A program made the position numbers and the translations under genes. This document shows, piece by piece, positions 30,112-38,521 of a DNA stretch of 64,000 nt (position 1 is its first letter; each line of letters opens with the position of its first letter). The notes under the pieces are model-generated. The model searched no databases. It saw nothing but the letters and a program-made list of their open reading frames with translations, and was not told the origin of the DNA. The stretch comes from Schlegelella_A sp038231215. GTDB taxonomy: Bacteria > Pseudomonadota > Gammaproteobacteria > Burkholderiales > Burkholderiaceae_C. The DNA lies in NCBI GenBank assembly GCA_038231215.1, contig JBBRLS010000003.1, positions 1 to 64,000 of the forward strand, written 5' to 3'.

Positions 30112-30903
30112 CTAGTGCCGCTCGATGCGCGCCACTGCGCTGTGGGCGTGGATGGATTCGAAGTTCTCGACATCCACCATGTACTTGCCGACGCGCGCAT
30201 CGGCGTTGAGCGCCAGAGCCACGTCGCGCACCATGTCCTCGACGAACTTCGGGTTCTCGTAGGCGCGCTCGGTGATCCACTTCTCGTCGGCGCGCTTGAG
30301 CGACGACCAGATCTCGCTCGACGCCGCGTCTTCGGCAAAGCGGGCGAGCTCGCGCCACGAGATGTCGCCGAGCAGCTCGACGCGGATCGTCACGTGCGAG
30401 CGCTGGTTGTGCGCGCCGTAGTCGGAGATTTCCTTCGAGCACGGGCAAAGCGACTTGACGGGAACGACGACCTCGGCCGAGACGTTGGTTTTCCCGGCGC
30501 GGGTTTCGACGATCAGCCGACCTTGATACTCGAGCAGGCTCTCGACGCCCGAGACAGGCGCGCGCTTGCGCAGGAAGAAGGGAAAGCTCGCCTCGACGCG
30601 ACCTTCGGCCGCGCCGAGCAGCACCAGCATGCGCGCCGCCTCGCGCTGCAGCACCTCGGCGTCGACCGGCTCGCCCAGCGCATCGAGCCAGGCAACGAAG
30701 CGCGACATGTGCGTGCCCTTCTGGTCAGCCGGCAGGGCCACGTCGAGCGACCACTCGGCGACCGTCGACAGGACCGCGCCTTCGATCTTGAGCTGCAGCG
30801 GATAGCGGACGCCGCGAATGCCGACGCGCTGGATCACCAGCTTGCGATGGTCGTGCGCCGACTGTGTATCGGGAATGTGGAGAGCGTCGATGAGGTTGGT
30901 CAT
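30112..30903 (-). CDS. folE2: GTP cyclohydrolase FolE2
   Basis: This 263-residue protein starts at ATG 30903 (TNLIDALHIPDTQSAHDHRK). FolE2 (type IB GTP cyclohydrolase) features are IQRVGIRGVRYPLQLKIEG, QKGTHMSRFVAWLDAL, and VPVKSLCPCSKEISDYGAHN with the conserved Cys and Glu. NPKFVEDMVRDVALAL follows. The enzyme makes 7,8-dihydroneopterin triphosphate for folate or queuosine and is active with metals other than Zn. An in-frame start at 30948 would run into dxs and is rejected. dxs lies 19 bases upstream on the same strand. Confidence 0.95.
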   Translation of the reverse strand: MTNLIDALHIPDTQSAHDHRKLVIQRVGIRGVRYPLQLKIEGAVLSTVAEWSLDVALPADQKGTHMSRFVAWLDALGEPVDAEVLQREAARMLVLLGAAEGRVEASFPFFLRKRAPVSGVESLLEYQGRLIVETRAGKTNVSAEVVVPVKSLCPCSKEISDYGAHNQRSHVTIRVELLGDISWRELARFAEDAASSEIWSSLKRADEKWITERAYENPKFVEDMVRDVALALNADARVGKYMVDVENFESIHAHSAVARIERH

Positions 30904-30922
30904 AGCGCCGGAATTGTGCCAA

Positions 30923-32842
30923 TCAAAGCCCGGCCACGCTGCGGACAAGGGCAGGCACCACGGCCGGCGGGGCGGCGAAGCGGCGCTGGATCTGCTGCTC
31001 GATGCCGGCGGCGTCGAGCCCGTACGAGGCGAGCAGCTTGGCCGGGTCGCCGTGCTCGGTGAAGATGTCGGGCAGGCCGAGGTTCAGCACCGGAATCTCG
31101 ATGCGCGCCTCGGCCAGCGCCTCGAGCACCGCGCTGCCTGCGCCGCCCATCGTCGAACCTTCTTCCACGGTGACGATTGCATCATGTCGGCGCGCAAGTT
31201 CAGTCACCAGCGCGACATCGAGCGGCTTGACGAAGCGCATGTTGGCGACCGTCGCGTCGAGCTTTTCGGCCGCGGCCAGCGCCGGATAGAGCATCGTTCC
31301 GAAGGCGAGGATGGCGATGCGTTGCCCGCCCTGCGCCCCGACCTTCGTGCTCTCGCGCCGGATCTCGCCCTTGCCGAAGGGTATTGCCGTCATCGCCGCC
31401 TGCGTGGCCTTGCCCGCGCCGCTGCCGCGCGGATAGCGCACCGCCACCGGATGGTCCTGCAGGAAAGCGGTGTAGAGCGCCTGCCGGCATTCGTCTTCGT
31501 CGGCCGGCGTCAGCACGCTCATGTTCGGAATGCAGCGCAGGTAGGCGATGTCGTAGGCACCGGCGTGCGTCGCGCCGTCGGCGCCGACGAGGCCGGCGCG
31601 GTCGAGCGCGAACACGACCGGCAGGTTCTGGATCGCCACGTCGTGAATCAGCTGGTCGTAGCCGCGCTGCAGGAAGGTCGAGTAGATCGCGACGACCGGC
31701 TTCAGGCCTTCGCAGGCAAGGCCCGCGGCAAAGGTGACGGCGTGCTGCTCGGCGATGCCGACGTCGAAGAAGCGCTTCGGAAAGCGCTTTTCGAAGTCGA
31801 CCATGCCTGAGCCGCCGCTCATCGCCGGCGTGATGGCGACGAGCCGCTCGTCCTTCTCGGCCATGTCGCACAGCCATTCGCCGAAGACCTGCGTGAAGGT
31901 CATCTTGGGCGGCGTCGCCGGCTTGACGATGCCGACGGCCGGGTCGAACTTGCTCGGTCCGTGATAGTTCACCGGGTCGGCCTCGGCGAGCTTGTAGCCG
32001 TAGCCCTTCTTGGTCACGACGTGCAGGAACTGCGGGCCCTTCAGGTCGCGCAGGTTCTCGAGCGTCGGGATCAGCGAGTCGAGGTCGTGACCATCGATCG
32101 GGCCGACGTAGTTGAAGCCGAATTCCTCGAAGATGGTGCCCGGCACGACCATGCCCTTGGCGTGCTCCTCGAAGCGCCGCGCCAGCTCGAACAGCGGCGG
32201 CGCGTTCTTCAGCACCGTCTTGGCCGTGTCGCGCGCGGCGGCGTAGAACTTGCCGCTCATCAGCCGGGCCAGGTAGCGGTTGAGGGCGCCGACCGGCGGC
32301 GAAATCGACATGTCGTTGTCGTTGAGGATGACAAGCATGTCGGTCTGCGAGACGCCGGCGTTGTTGAGCGCCTCGAAGGCCATGCCCGCGCTCATCGCGC
32401 CGTCGCCGATCACCGCCACCGCCTTGCGCGACTCTCCCTTCATGCGCGCCGCGACGGCCATGCCGAGCACGGCCGAGATCGAGGTCGACGAATGCGCCGT
32501 GCCGAAAGTGTCGTACTCGCTCTCGACGCGGCGCGGAAAGCCGGAGATGCCGCCGAGCTGACGCAGCGTTCCCATGCGCTCGCGTCGCCCGGTCAGCACC
32601 TTGTGCGGATAGGTCTGGTGGCCCACGTCCCAGACGATGCGGTCGTGCGGCGTGTCGAAGACGTGATGCAGGGCGATCGTCAGCTCGACGGTGCCGAGGT
32701 TCGACGACAGATGGCCGCCGGTCTGCGAGACGCTCTGCACGACGAACTCGCGCAACTGGACGGCGAGCTGCTTGAGCTCGGGGCGCGTCAGGCGGCGCAC
32801 GTCGGCGGGGCTGGCGATGGAATCGAGCAGCTTGCTGGGCAT
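30923..32842 (-). CDS. dxs: 1-deoxy-D-xylulose-5-phosphate synthase
   Basis: This 639-residue thiamine-diphosphate enzyme has QTGGHLSSNLGTVELTIALH, DVGHQTYPHKVLTGRR, VAVIGDGAMSAGMAFEALNN with ILNDNDMSIS (the ThDP motif GDG...N), and the transketolase-type central domain MFDVGIAEQHAVTFAAGLA (here F-F-D-V-G-I-A-E-Q-H-A). It catalyses the first step of the MEP isoprenoid pathway from pyruvate and glyceraldehyde-3-phosphate. It sits directly downstream of ispA (16 bases), forming an isoprenoid operon xseB-ispA-dxs-folE2. Confidence 0.98.
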   Translation of the reverse strand: MPSKLLDSIASPADVRRLTRPELKQLAVQLREFVVQSVSQTGGHLSSNLGTVELTIALHHVFDTPHDRIVWDVGHQTYPHKVLTGRRERMGTLRQLGGISGFPRRVESEYDTFGTAHSSTSISAVLGMAVAARMKGESRKAVAVIGDGAMSAGMAFEALNNAGVSQTDMLVILNDNDMSISPPVGALNRYLARLMSGKFYAAARDTAKTVLKNAPPLFELARRFEEHAKGMVVPGTIFEEFGFNYVGPIDGHDLDSLIPTLENLRDLKGPQFLHVVTKKGYGYKLAEADPVNYHGPSKFDPAVGIVKPATPPKMTFTQVFGEWLCDMAEKDERLVAITPAMSGGSGMVDFEKRFPKRFFDVGIAEQHAVTFAAGLACEGLKPVVAIYSTFLQRGYDQLIHDVAIQNLPVVFALDRAGLVGADGATHAGAYDIAYLRCIPNMSVLTPADEDECRQALYTAFLQDHPVAVRYPRGSGAGKATQAAMTAIPFGKGEIRRESTKVGAQGGQRIAILAFGTMLYPALAAAEKLDATVANMRFVKPLDVALVTELARRHDAIVTVEEGSTMGGAGSAVLEALAEARIEIPVLNLGLPDIFTEHGDPAKLLASYGLDAAGIEQQIQRRFAAPPAVVPALVRSVAGL

Positions 32843-32858
32843 CGTTCTTCTTGTCTCT

Positions 32859-33749
32859 TCAGTGTTCGCGGTCGACGACGCGGTCGGCGAGCACGAGCAG
32901 ACTCTGCACGTCGCCGAGGCCGCTCGCCTGCAGCGCCGCGCGGGCAGCGTCGCGAAGCTCGTCGGCGCGTCGCCGTGCCGGCTCGAGGCCGAGCACGCTG
33001 ACGTAGGTCGGCTTGTTGTTGTCGAGATCCTTGCCGGCGGTCTTGCCGAGAATCGAGGAGGCCTGGGTCACGTCGAGGATGTCGTCGACGACCTGGAAGG
33101 CGAGGCCGATCGCCTCGCCGTAGTCGGAGAGCGCCCGCCATTCGCCGGCCGTCGTGGCGCCGCAGGCAGCACCCATCAGCACGCTGGCCTGCAGCAGGGC
33201 ACCGGTCTTGCGCCGATGCATGTCGGAAAGGCCCTGTTCGTCGAGCGGCAGACCGACGCTGGCCAGATCGATCGCCTGGCCACCGGCCATGCCGGACCCG
33301 CCGGCAGCGCGCGCGAGCAGTCCGCACAGCCGCGCCTGCAGCGCCGGCGCGACCGCGTCGCCGGAGGGCGTGAGCACGTCGAAGGCGAGCGCCTGCATGG
33401 CGTCGCCGGCGAGCATTGCCTGCGCGACGCCATAGCGCACGTGCACGGTGGGCTTGCCGCGGCGGAGCACGTCGTTGTCCATGCACGGGAGGTCGTCGTG
33501 AACCAGCGAATAGGCGTGGATGAGCTCGGCCGCGCAGGCGGCGCGCAAGGCCGCTTCGCGAACGCCGTGCACCGCCTCGGACGCGGCGAACACGAGCAGC
33601 GGCCGAAGGCGCTTGCCGCCGTCGAGCACCGCATAGCGCATCGCGTCGCCCAGGCCGGCCGGCGCATCGGCGGGCACCCAGGCGTCGAGAGCGGCTTCGA
33701 CCGCATCGAGCTGGCGGAGCGACCAGGTGTCGAAGTCGTCCCGCTTCAT
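32859..33749 (-). CDS. ispA: Farnesyl diphosphate synthase
   Basis: From ATG 33749 it encodes 296 residues. This start overlaps the xseB stop as ATGA and fits better than the in-frame ATG at 33761. Prenyltransferase motifs: first Asp-rich region HAYSLVHDDLPCMDNDVLRR, GKPTVHVRYGVAQAMLAGDA, then the second, AIGLAFQVVDDILDVT. GKTAGKDLDNNKPTYVSVLG is typical of IspA. It condenses IPP with DMAPP and then geranyl-PP to give farnesyl-PP for quinones and undecaprenyl phosphate. Confidence 0.97.
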   Translation of the reverse strand: MKRDDFDTWSLRQLDAVEAALDAWVPADAPAGLGDAMRYAVLDGGKRLRPLLVFAASEAVHGVREAALRAACAAELIHAYSLVHDDLPCMDNDVLRRGKPTVHVRYGVAQAMLAGDAMQALAFDVLTPSGDAVAPALQARLCGLLARAAGGSGMAGGQAIDLASVGLPLDEQGLSDMHRRKTGALLQASVLMGAACGATTAGEWRALSDYGEAIGLAFQVVDDILDVTQASSILGKTAGKDLDNNKPTYVSVLGLEPARRRADELRDAARAALQASGLGDVQSLLVLADRVVDREH

Positions 33750-33988
33750 GGTGCAGGCCACGGCTTGAGCTGCCCGTCTTCCAGCACCTTGACCTGCTGC
33801 TCCACGGCCTCGAGCCGGGCGCGACAGAACTGGAGCAGCTCGGTGCCGCGCCGGTAGCCTTCAAGCAGGCCCTCGAGTGGCAACTGGCCGCCCTCCATCG
33901 AGGCAACGAGCGTTTCCAGCTCTGCCAGCGCGGCCTCGTAGTTCGCGGGCGGCGCCGCGCTCCGGGCGGGTGCGGTGGCTGTCGTCAT
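33746..33988 (-). CDS. xseB: Exodeoxyribonuclease VII small subunit
   Basis: This 80-residue protein has an Ala/Pro-rich start followed by the XseB helical core: NYEAALAELETLVASMEGGQ, LPLEGLLEGYRRGTELLQFC and RARLEAVEQQVKVLEDG. XseB binds the large subunit XseA to degrade ssDNA. xseA is not in this window. It heads the minus-strand operon with ispA and dxs and diverges from the Rieske gene across 207 bases, where the promoters of both should lie. Confidence 0.96.
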   Translation of the reverse strand: MTTATAPARSAAPPANYEAALAELETLVASMEGGQLPLEGLLEGYRRGTELLQFCRARLEAVEQQVKVLEDGQLKPWPAP

Positions 33989-34195
33989 TCGGCGTCGGAA
34001 AAGGCTCGATTGTAGTCAGCCGACCCGCCCCCGATTCCGAGCCACGGCGACGGGCGGGCGAGCGGGCACGACGGGCTGCGAGGCCAGCCGCCAGCCTTCG
34101 GTCGCTGGGTACAATCCGCCTCCCTTCGGGGTTGTCCGCCGCACCGAACCCCGCCGATCGAGTCGGCCTTCCCCGCCCAGGAGGATTCCGCCGCC

Positions 34196-35344
34196 ATGTC
34201 CGACCAGCGCGTTCCCGCGGCAGCGCTTGCCCCCAGCCATTCGCAGCTCCAGGTCCGGAGCTATTTCGATCCCGCACGGTTCGAGCGCGAAAAGCAGACG
34301 CTGTTCGCCACGGGGCCACGCTACGTCGGCCACGAGCTCGCGGTGCCCGAAGTCGGCGACTTCCACACCTTGCCCCAGGAGGGCGAGGGCCGCGCCCTCG
34401 TCCGCACGCCAAAAGGAGTCGAGCTCGTCTCCAACGTGTGCCGGCATCGTCAGGCCCTCATGCTGCGCGGCCGCGGCAACACCGGCCAGAACATCGTCTG
34501 CCCCCTGCACCGCTGGACCTACGACCTGCGGGGCGAGCTGATCGGCGCGCCCCACTTCGCCGACGACCCCTGCCTGTCGCTGCCCAACTACCCGGTGCGC
34601 ACCTGGAACGGCATGGTCTTCGAGGCGCCGCGGCAAGGCGCGCCGGCCCGTGACATCGCCGCCGACCTCGCCGGGCTCGGCCCGAGCGCCGACCTCGACT
34701 TCACGGGCTACGCCTTCGACAGCGTCAAGCTGCACGAATGCAACTACAACTGGAAGACCTTCATCGAGGTCTACCTCGAGGATTACCACGTCGCGCCGTT
34801 TCACCCCGGCCTCGGCCAGTTCGTGACCTGCGAGGACCTGCGCTGGGAGTTCGGCGAGAACCATTCCGTGCAGACCGTCGGGCCGAAGAACGAACTGGCC
34901 AAGCCCGGCTCGGCCGCCTATCGCAAGTGGCACGACGCGGTGCTGGCCTATCGCAGGGGCCGCTTCGCCGACCCGGTGCCCAAGCACGGCGCGATCTGGC
35001 TCACCCACTACCCGGCGGTGATGGTCGAGTGGTACCCGCACGTGCTCGTCGTCTCGACACTGATCCCCAAGGGAGCGGACAAGACGCTCAACGTCGTCGA
35101 GTTCTTCTACCCCGAGGAAATTCACTCCTTCGAACGCGAGTTCGTCGAGGCCGAGCAGGCCGCCTACTGGGAAACCTGCGCCGAGGACGACGAGATCGCC
35201 CTGCGCATGGATGCCGGCCGGCGCGCCCTGTTCGAGCGCGGCGACGACGACGCAGGCCCCTACCAGAGCCCGATGGAAGACGGCATGCAGCACTTCCACG
35301 AGTGGTACCGGCGCAAGATGGGCCAGGCATCCCGGCCATCCTGA
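34196..35344 (+). CDS. Rieske aromatic-ring-hydroxylating oxygenase, alpha subunit
   Basis: This 382-residue protein starts at ATG 34196, with AGGAGG about 8 bases upstream. The Rieske [2Fe-2S] ligands are C82-R-H84 and C102-P-L-H105. The catalytic domain has FIEVYLEDYHVAPFHPGL with the mononuclear iron ligands His198 and His203; the Asp ligand is expected in the C-terminal part near EDDEIALRMD. No reductase or beta subunit lies nearby, so electrons must come from elsewhere. The substrate is unknown. Confidence 0.9.
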   Translation: MSDQRVPAAALAPSHSQLQVRSYFDPARFEREKQTLFATGPRYVGHELAVPEVGDFHTLPQEGEGRALVRTPKGVELVSNVCRHRQALMLRGRGNTGQNIVCPLHRWTYDLRGELIGAPHFADDPCLSLPNYPVRTWNGMVFEAPRQGAPARDIAADLAGLGPSADLDFTGYAFDSVKLHECNYNWKTFIEVYLEDYHVAPFHPGLGQFVTCEDLRWEFGENHSVQTVGPKNELAKPGSAAYRKWHDAVLAYRRGRFADPVPKHGAIWLTHYPAVMVEWYPHVLVVSTLIPKGADKTLNVVEFFYPEEIHSFEREFVEAEQAAYWETCAEDDEIALRMDAGRRALFERGDDDAGPYQSPMEDGMQHFHEWYRRKMGQASRPS

Positions 35345-35375
35345 ACGCAGTGAAGGCCGATCCACCGAACACTGC

Positions 35376-36230
35376 ATGACGACACCCACCTCGAGCCCCC
35401 TCGTCAGCGTTGCCGAGTTGCGGGCGCTGCTGTCGAAGGAACCGAAGCCGCTCATCCTCGACGCCGGCTTCGATCTTGCCGACACCGGCGCCGGCGAGCG
35501 TGCCTATGCCAGCGGCCATCTGCCGGGATCGCTCTACGTTCACCTCGACCGCGACCTCAGCGCCGCGAAGACCGGCACGAACGGGCGGCACCCGTTGCCG
35601 GATCGAAGCGCCTTCGCGCAGACCGTGGGTCGCCTCGGCATCGCGCCCGAGACGCGAGTCGTCGCCCTCGACCGCCAGGGCGGCATGTATGCAGCGCGGC
35701 TGTGGTGGATGCTGCGCTGGCTGGGCCATGAAAACGTCGCGGTCCTCGACGGCGGCTACGCTGCATGGAGCGCCGCCGGTGGCGAGGTCTCGACGGCTCC
35801 GGCGACTGCGAAGGCGGCTTCGACCTACCCGGAGCGCCCGTCGCTTGTCGGCAGCGTCGATGCGGTCGAGCTGGCGCGACGCATCGGCCGCGGCCTCGTC
35901 CTCGACGCGCGCTCGGGCGAACGATTCCGCGGCGAGAAGGAGCCCATCGATCTCGTCGCCGGCCGCATCCCCGGCGCCCTGAACCGCTTCCACGCCGCCA
36001 ACCTCGCGCCCGGCGGAACGTTCAAACCATCTGACGAATTGAAGCGTGAATTCGAGGCGGCCCTGGGCGGTCGCGAGGCCGCCGACGTGATCCACTCCTG
36101 CGGCTCGGGCGTCACGGCCTGCCACAACCTGCTGGCGATGGAACACGCCGGCCTCGCCGGCTCGCTGCTCTACCCCGGCTCGTGGAGCGAATGGTCGGCC
36201 GACCCATCGCGGCCGATCGCGCGCGGCTGA
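35376..36230 (+). CDS. sseA: Thiosulfate/3-mercaptopyruvate sulfurtransferase
   Basis: This 284-residue tandem rhodanese has an inactive N-terminal domain with GERAYASGHLPGSLYVHLDR and G-R-H-P-L-P. The C-terminal domain has R-I-P-G-A-L-N and the active-site loop C-G-S-G-V-T-A. The loop C-G-S-G-V-T-A is that of 3-mercaptopyruvate sulfurtransferases (SseA), not of thiosulfate-specific enzymes (C-R-K-G-V-T). The gene starts 31 bases after the Rieske gene and is probably cotranscribed. Confidence 0.93.
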   Translation: MTTPTSSPLVSVAELRALLSKEPKPLILDAGFDLADTGAGERAYASGHLPGSLYVHLDRDLSAAKTGTNGRHPLPDRSAFAQTVGRLGIAPETRVVALDRQGGMYAARLWWMLRWLGHENVAVLDGGYAAWSAAGGEVSTAPATAKAASTYPERPSLVGSVDAVELARRIGRGLVLDARSGERFRGEKEPIDLVAGRIPGALNRFHAANLAPGGTFKPSDELKREFEAALGGREAADVIHSCGSGVTACHNLLAMEHAGLAGSLLYPGSWSEWSADPSRPIARG

Positions 36231-36306
36231 CTGGATCTATCCGCCGCCCGGCAGCGGTGCGAAGATCGCGGCGCGGCGACAAGGTGCCGCGACCCGGAGG
36301 CCAGCC

Positions 36307-36741
36307 ATGTACAAGCGAATCCTCGTTCCGACCGACGGATCCGAGCTCACGGGCCGGGCCGTCGCCGCCGGCGTCGGTCTGGCCAAGGCGCTGGCCGCCG
36401 AAGTGCACACGCTCAGCGTCAAGGAGCCCTTCCCCTACGGCGCTGTGGCCGAGATGCAGCCGACGCCGCCACAGGAATTCTTCGACGCCCAGGAGCGCGC
36501 CGCGGCCCGCAACGTGCGCGCCGTGATCGACGCTTGCGACGCCGCTGGCGTCACCTGCCATGCCGAGACCATCGAGGGTCTGCAGCCCTGGGAGGCGATC
36601 GTCGAATACGCCGAGAAGAAGGGCTGCGACCTGCTCGTCATGGGCTCGCACGGCCGCAGCGGTTTCGCCACGCTCTTTCTCGGCAGCGAGACGCAGGACG
36701 TGCTGAAACACACCAAAATCCCGGTCCTGGTCGTGCGCTGA
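36307..36741 (+). CDS. Universal stress protein (UspA family)
   Basis: This 144-residue protein has the Usp fold: YKRILVPTDGSELTGRAVAA, D-L-L-V-M-G-S-H-G-R-S-G, then LFLGSETQDVLKHTKIPVLV. The G-x2-G-x9-G-S/T ATP-binding motif is present (GSHGRSG...GSET), so it belongs to the ATP-binding subgroup. CCGGAGGCC precedes the ATG. Usual family length. Confidence 0.95.
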   Translation: MYKRILVPTDGSELTGRAVAAGVGLAKALAAEVHTLSVKEPFPYGAVAEMQPTPPQEFFDAQERAAARNVRAVIDACDAAGVTCHAETIEGLQPWEAIVEYAEKKGCDLLVMGSHGRSGFATLFLGSETQDVLKHTKIPVLVVR

Positions 36742-36780
36742 AGGTCCGGTTCCGAAGTCCGGCTCGCACGCCGGCTCCGC

Positions 36781-37575
36781 TCAGTGCCCGCCCGGCATTT
36801 GCGAGGTGGCGACGACGACGATGCCGATGCCGGCGACGAGCCAGAGCAGTTGCGCCGCTGTCTCCTTGAACGTGAGCCGGTGCTGGAGTTGCGGGATCAG
36901 GTCGGCCACCGCAACGTAGACGAAGCTGCTCGAGGCGATCACGAGCAGGAACGGAAAGGCCGATTGCCACGGCCCGACGATGAAGTAGCCGACGACGCCG
37001 CCGACGACTGCGGCGAACCCCGATACGGCGTTGAAGAACAAGGCCCGGCCGCGTGAGAAGCCGGCATTGAGCAGCACGATGTAGTCGCCGACCTCCTGCG
37101 GGATCTCGTGGGCGATGATGGCCAGCGAGGTGACGACGCCGACCCGCGTGTCGGCGAGAAAGGCGGCGGCGATGATGATGCCGTCGCAGAAGTTGTGGAT
37201 GCTGTCGCCGAGGATCACGCTCCAGCCGCCGCGGCCGGCCTGCTGCTTGTCGAAGCCGTGATGGTGGTGATGCTCGTCGCCCTCGTGGTGGTGGCTGTGC
37301 CGGTACAGCTCGGCTTTCTCGAGAAGAAAGAAGAACATCAGGCCGCCGAGCAGCGTCGCGAAGAGCGCCTGCGGGCTCGCCTTGCTCTCGAAGGCCTCGG
37401 GCAGGATGTCGAGCAGCGCCGTCGCGAGCAGCACGCCGGTCGACAGGCTCACCAGGTGCTGGACGATGCGCGACAGCACCGCCAGCGTGAGGCCGGCGGC
37501 GACCGCGACCGAGAGCACGCCGCCGAGCAGCGTGGCGAGGACGATCCAGGCGAGCGTCGCGCCGGAGGTCGTCAT
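36781..37575 (-). CDS. ZIP family metal transporter
   Basis: From ATG 37575 it encodes 264 residues. This start overlaps the stop of the hydrolase gene as ATGA. About seven or eight helices; the His-rich cytoplasmic loop RHSHHHEGDEHHHHHGFDKQ binds metals. Transport motifs H-N-F-C-D-G-I-I-I in helix 4 and AIIAHEIPQEVGDYIVLLNA in helix 5 are the ZIP signature. It probably imports Zn or related divalent cations; the exact metal is not predictable. The family also occurs as ZupT/GufA types. Confidence 0.93.
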   Translation of the reverse strand: MTTSGATLAWIVLATLLGGVLSVAVAAGLTLAVLSRIVQHLVSLSTGVLLATALLDILPEAFESKASPQALFATLLGGLMFFFLLEKAELYRHSHHHEGDEHHHHHGFDKQQAGRGGWSVILGDSIHNFCDGIIIAAAFLADTRVGVVTSLAIIAHEIPQEVGDYIVLLNAGFSRGRALFFNAVSGFAAVVGGVVGYFIVGPWQSAFPFLLVIASSSFVYVAVADLIPQLQHRLTFKETAAQLLWLVAGIGIVVVATSQMPGGH

Positions 37576-38426
37576 GCGACGCCGTGGCGGCGCAGCCAGT
37601 CCAGGCAACGCTGCCAGCCGTCAGCCGCGGCGGCGGCGTCGTAGTTCGGCCGGTAGTCGGCGAAGAAGGCGTGGTTGGCGGCGGCGAAGACGACGATCTC
37701 GGACTGCCGTGCCGCGTCGCTGCCCACGGCCAGCGCCTTCTTCATCGCCTCGACGGTGTCGAGCGGAATGCCGGCGTCGATGCCGCCGTAGAGGCCGAGC
37801 ACCGGCGCCTTCAACGCCGCCGCCTCGTCGATCGGGTACGAGGTCTGCCGCTCGCTCTTCACGCCGGTGAGGCGCCCGTACCAGGCGACGCCGGCCTTCA
37901 CCGCGGCGTTGTGCGCGCAGTAGAGCCAGGTGATGAGGCCGCCCCAGCAGAAGCCGGTGACGCCGAGCCGGGAAAGATCGCCGCCATGGGCACCGGCCCA
38001 GGCGACGCAGGCGTCGATGTCGCCCATCACCTGCGTATGCGGCGCCTTCAGGACGATGTTCGCGAAAAGGGTCGGGATGTCGGTCACGGCCTTCGCGTCG
38101 CCGTGGCGCACGAACAGCTCCGGCGCGATCGCCAGGTAGCCGAGCTTGGCGAAGCGGCGCGCGATGTCGGCGATGTGCCCGTGCACGCCGAAGATCTCGG
38201 AGACGACGATGACGATGGGCAAGGCACCGGCGCCGGCCGGCATGGCCCGGTACGCCGGCATCTCGAAGTCGCCGACAGGAATCGTGATCGGACCGGCCTC
38301 CAGCCCTTGCGTGTCGGTCGTGACGAGGTTCGCCTCGACCGGGTGCGCCGCCGCCGCGAAGCCGTTTGCGGGCGTGCTGGCGCCGCTGCGCCGCTTCGGC
38401 AAGGGGTCGGGTTCGGTACGCAGCAT
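37572..38426 (-). CDS. Dienelactone hydrolase family protein
   Basis: This 284-residue alpha/beta hydrolase has IVIVVSEIFGVHGHIADIAR, the nucleophile elbow G-F-C-W-G-G with Cys as nucleophile (DLH type), VLGLYGGIDAGIPLDTVEAM with the catalytic Asp, and F-A-A-A-N-H-A-F-F with the His. An N-terminal extension of about 35 residues precedes the core, so a start nearer residue 37 is possible. It hydrolyses dienelactone-like or other ester substrates. It overlaps the ZIP gene by four bases. Confidence 0.9.
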   Translation of the reverse strand: MLRTEPDPLPKRRSGASTPANGFAAAAHPVEANLVTTDTQGLEAGPITIPVGDFEMPAYRAMPAGAGALPIVIVVSEIFGVHGHIADIARRFAKLGYLAIAPELFVRHGDAKAVTDIPTLFANIVLKAPHTQVMGDIDACVAWAGAHGGDLSRLGVTGFCWGGLITWLYCAHNAAVKAGVAWYGRLTGVKSERQTSYPIDEAAALKAPVLGLYGGIDAGIPLDTVEAMKKALAVGSDAARQSEIVVFAAANHAFFADYRPNYDAAAAADGWQRCLDWLRRHGVA

Positions 38427-38521
38427 CGCAGGCTCCTTGCAACGGTCGGGGCCTGCATTCTAGGAAGGCAAGCGCGATCGCCGGCCACCCAGCCGACAAG
38501 TCCAGCCCCGACAATCGGCGC

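Noticed and set aside
30904..30948. Upstream ATG (30948) for folE2
   Set aside because: It would overlap the end of dxs and adds residues absent from FolE2 proteins; M-T-N-L-I-D-A-L at 30903 is the natural start.
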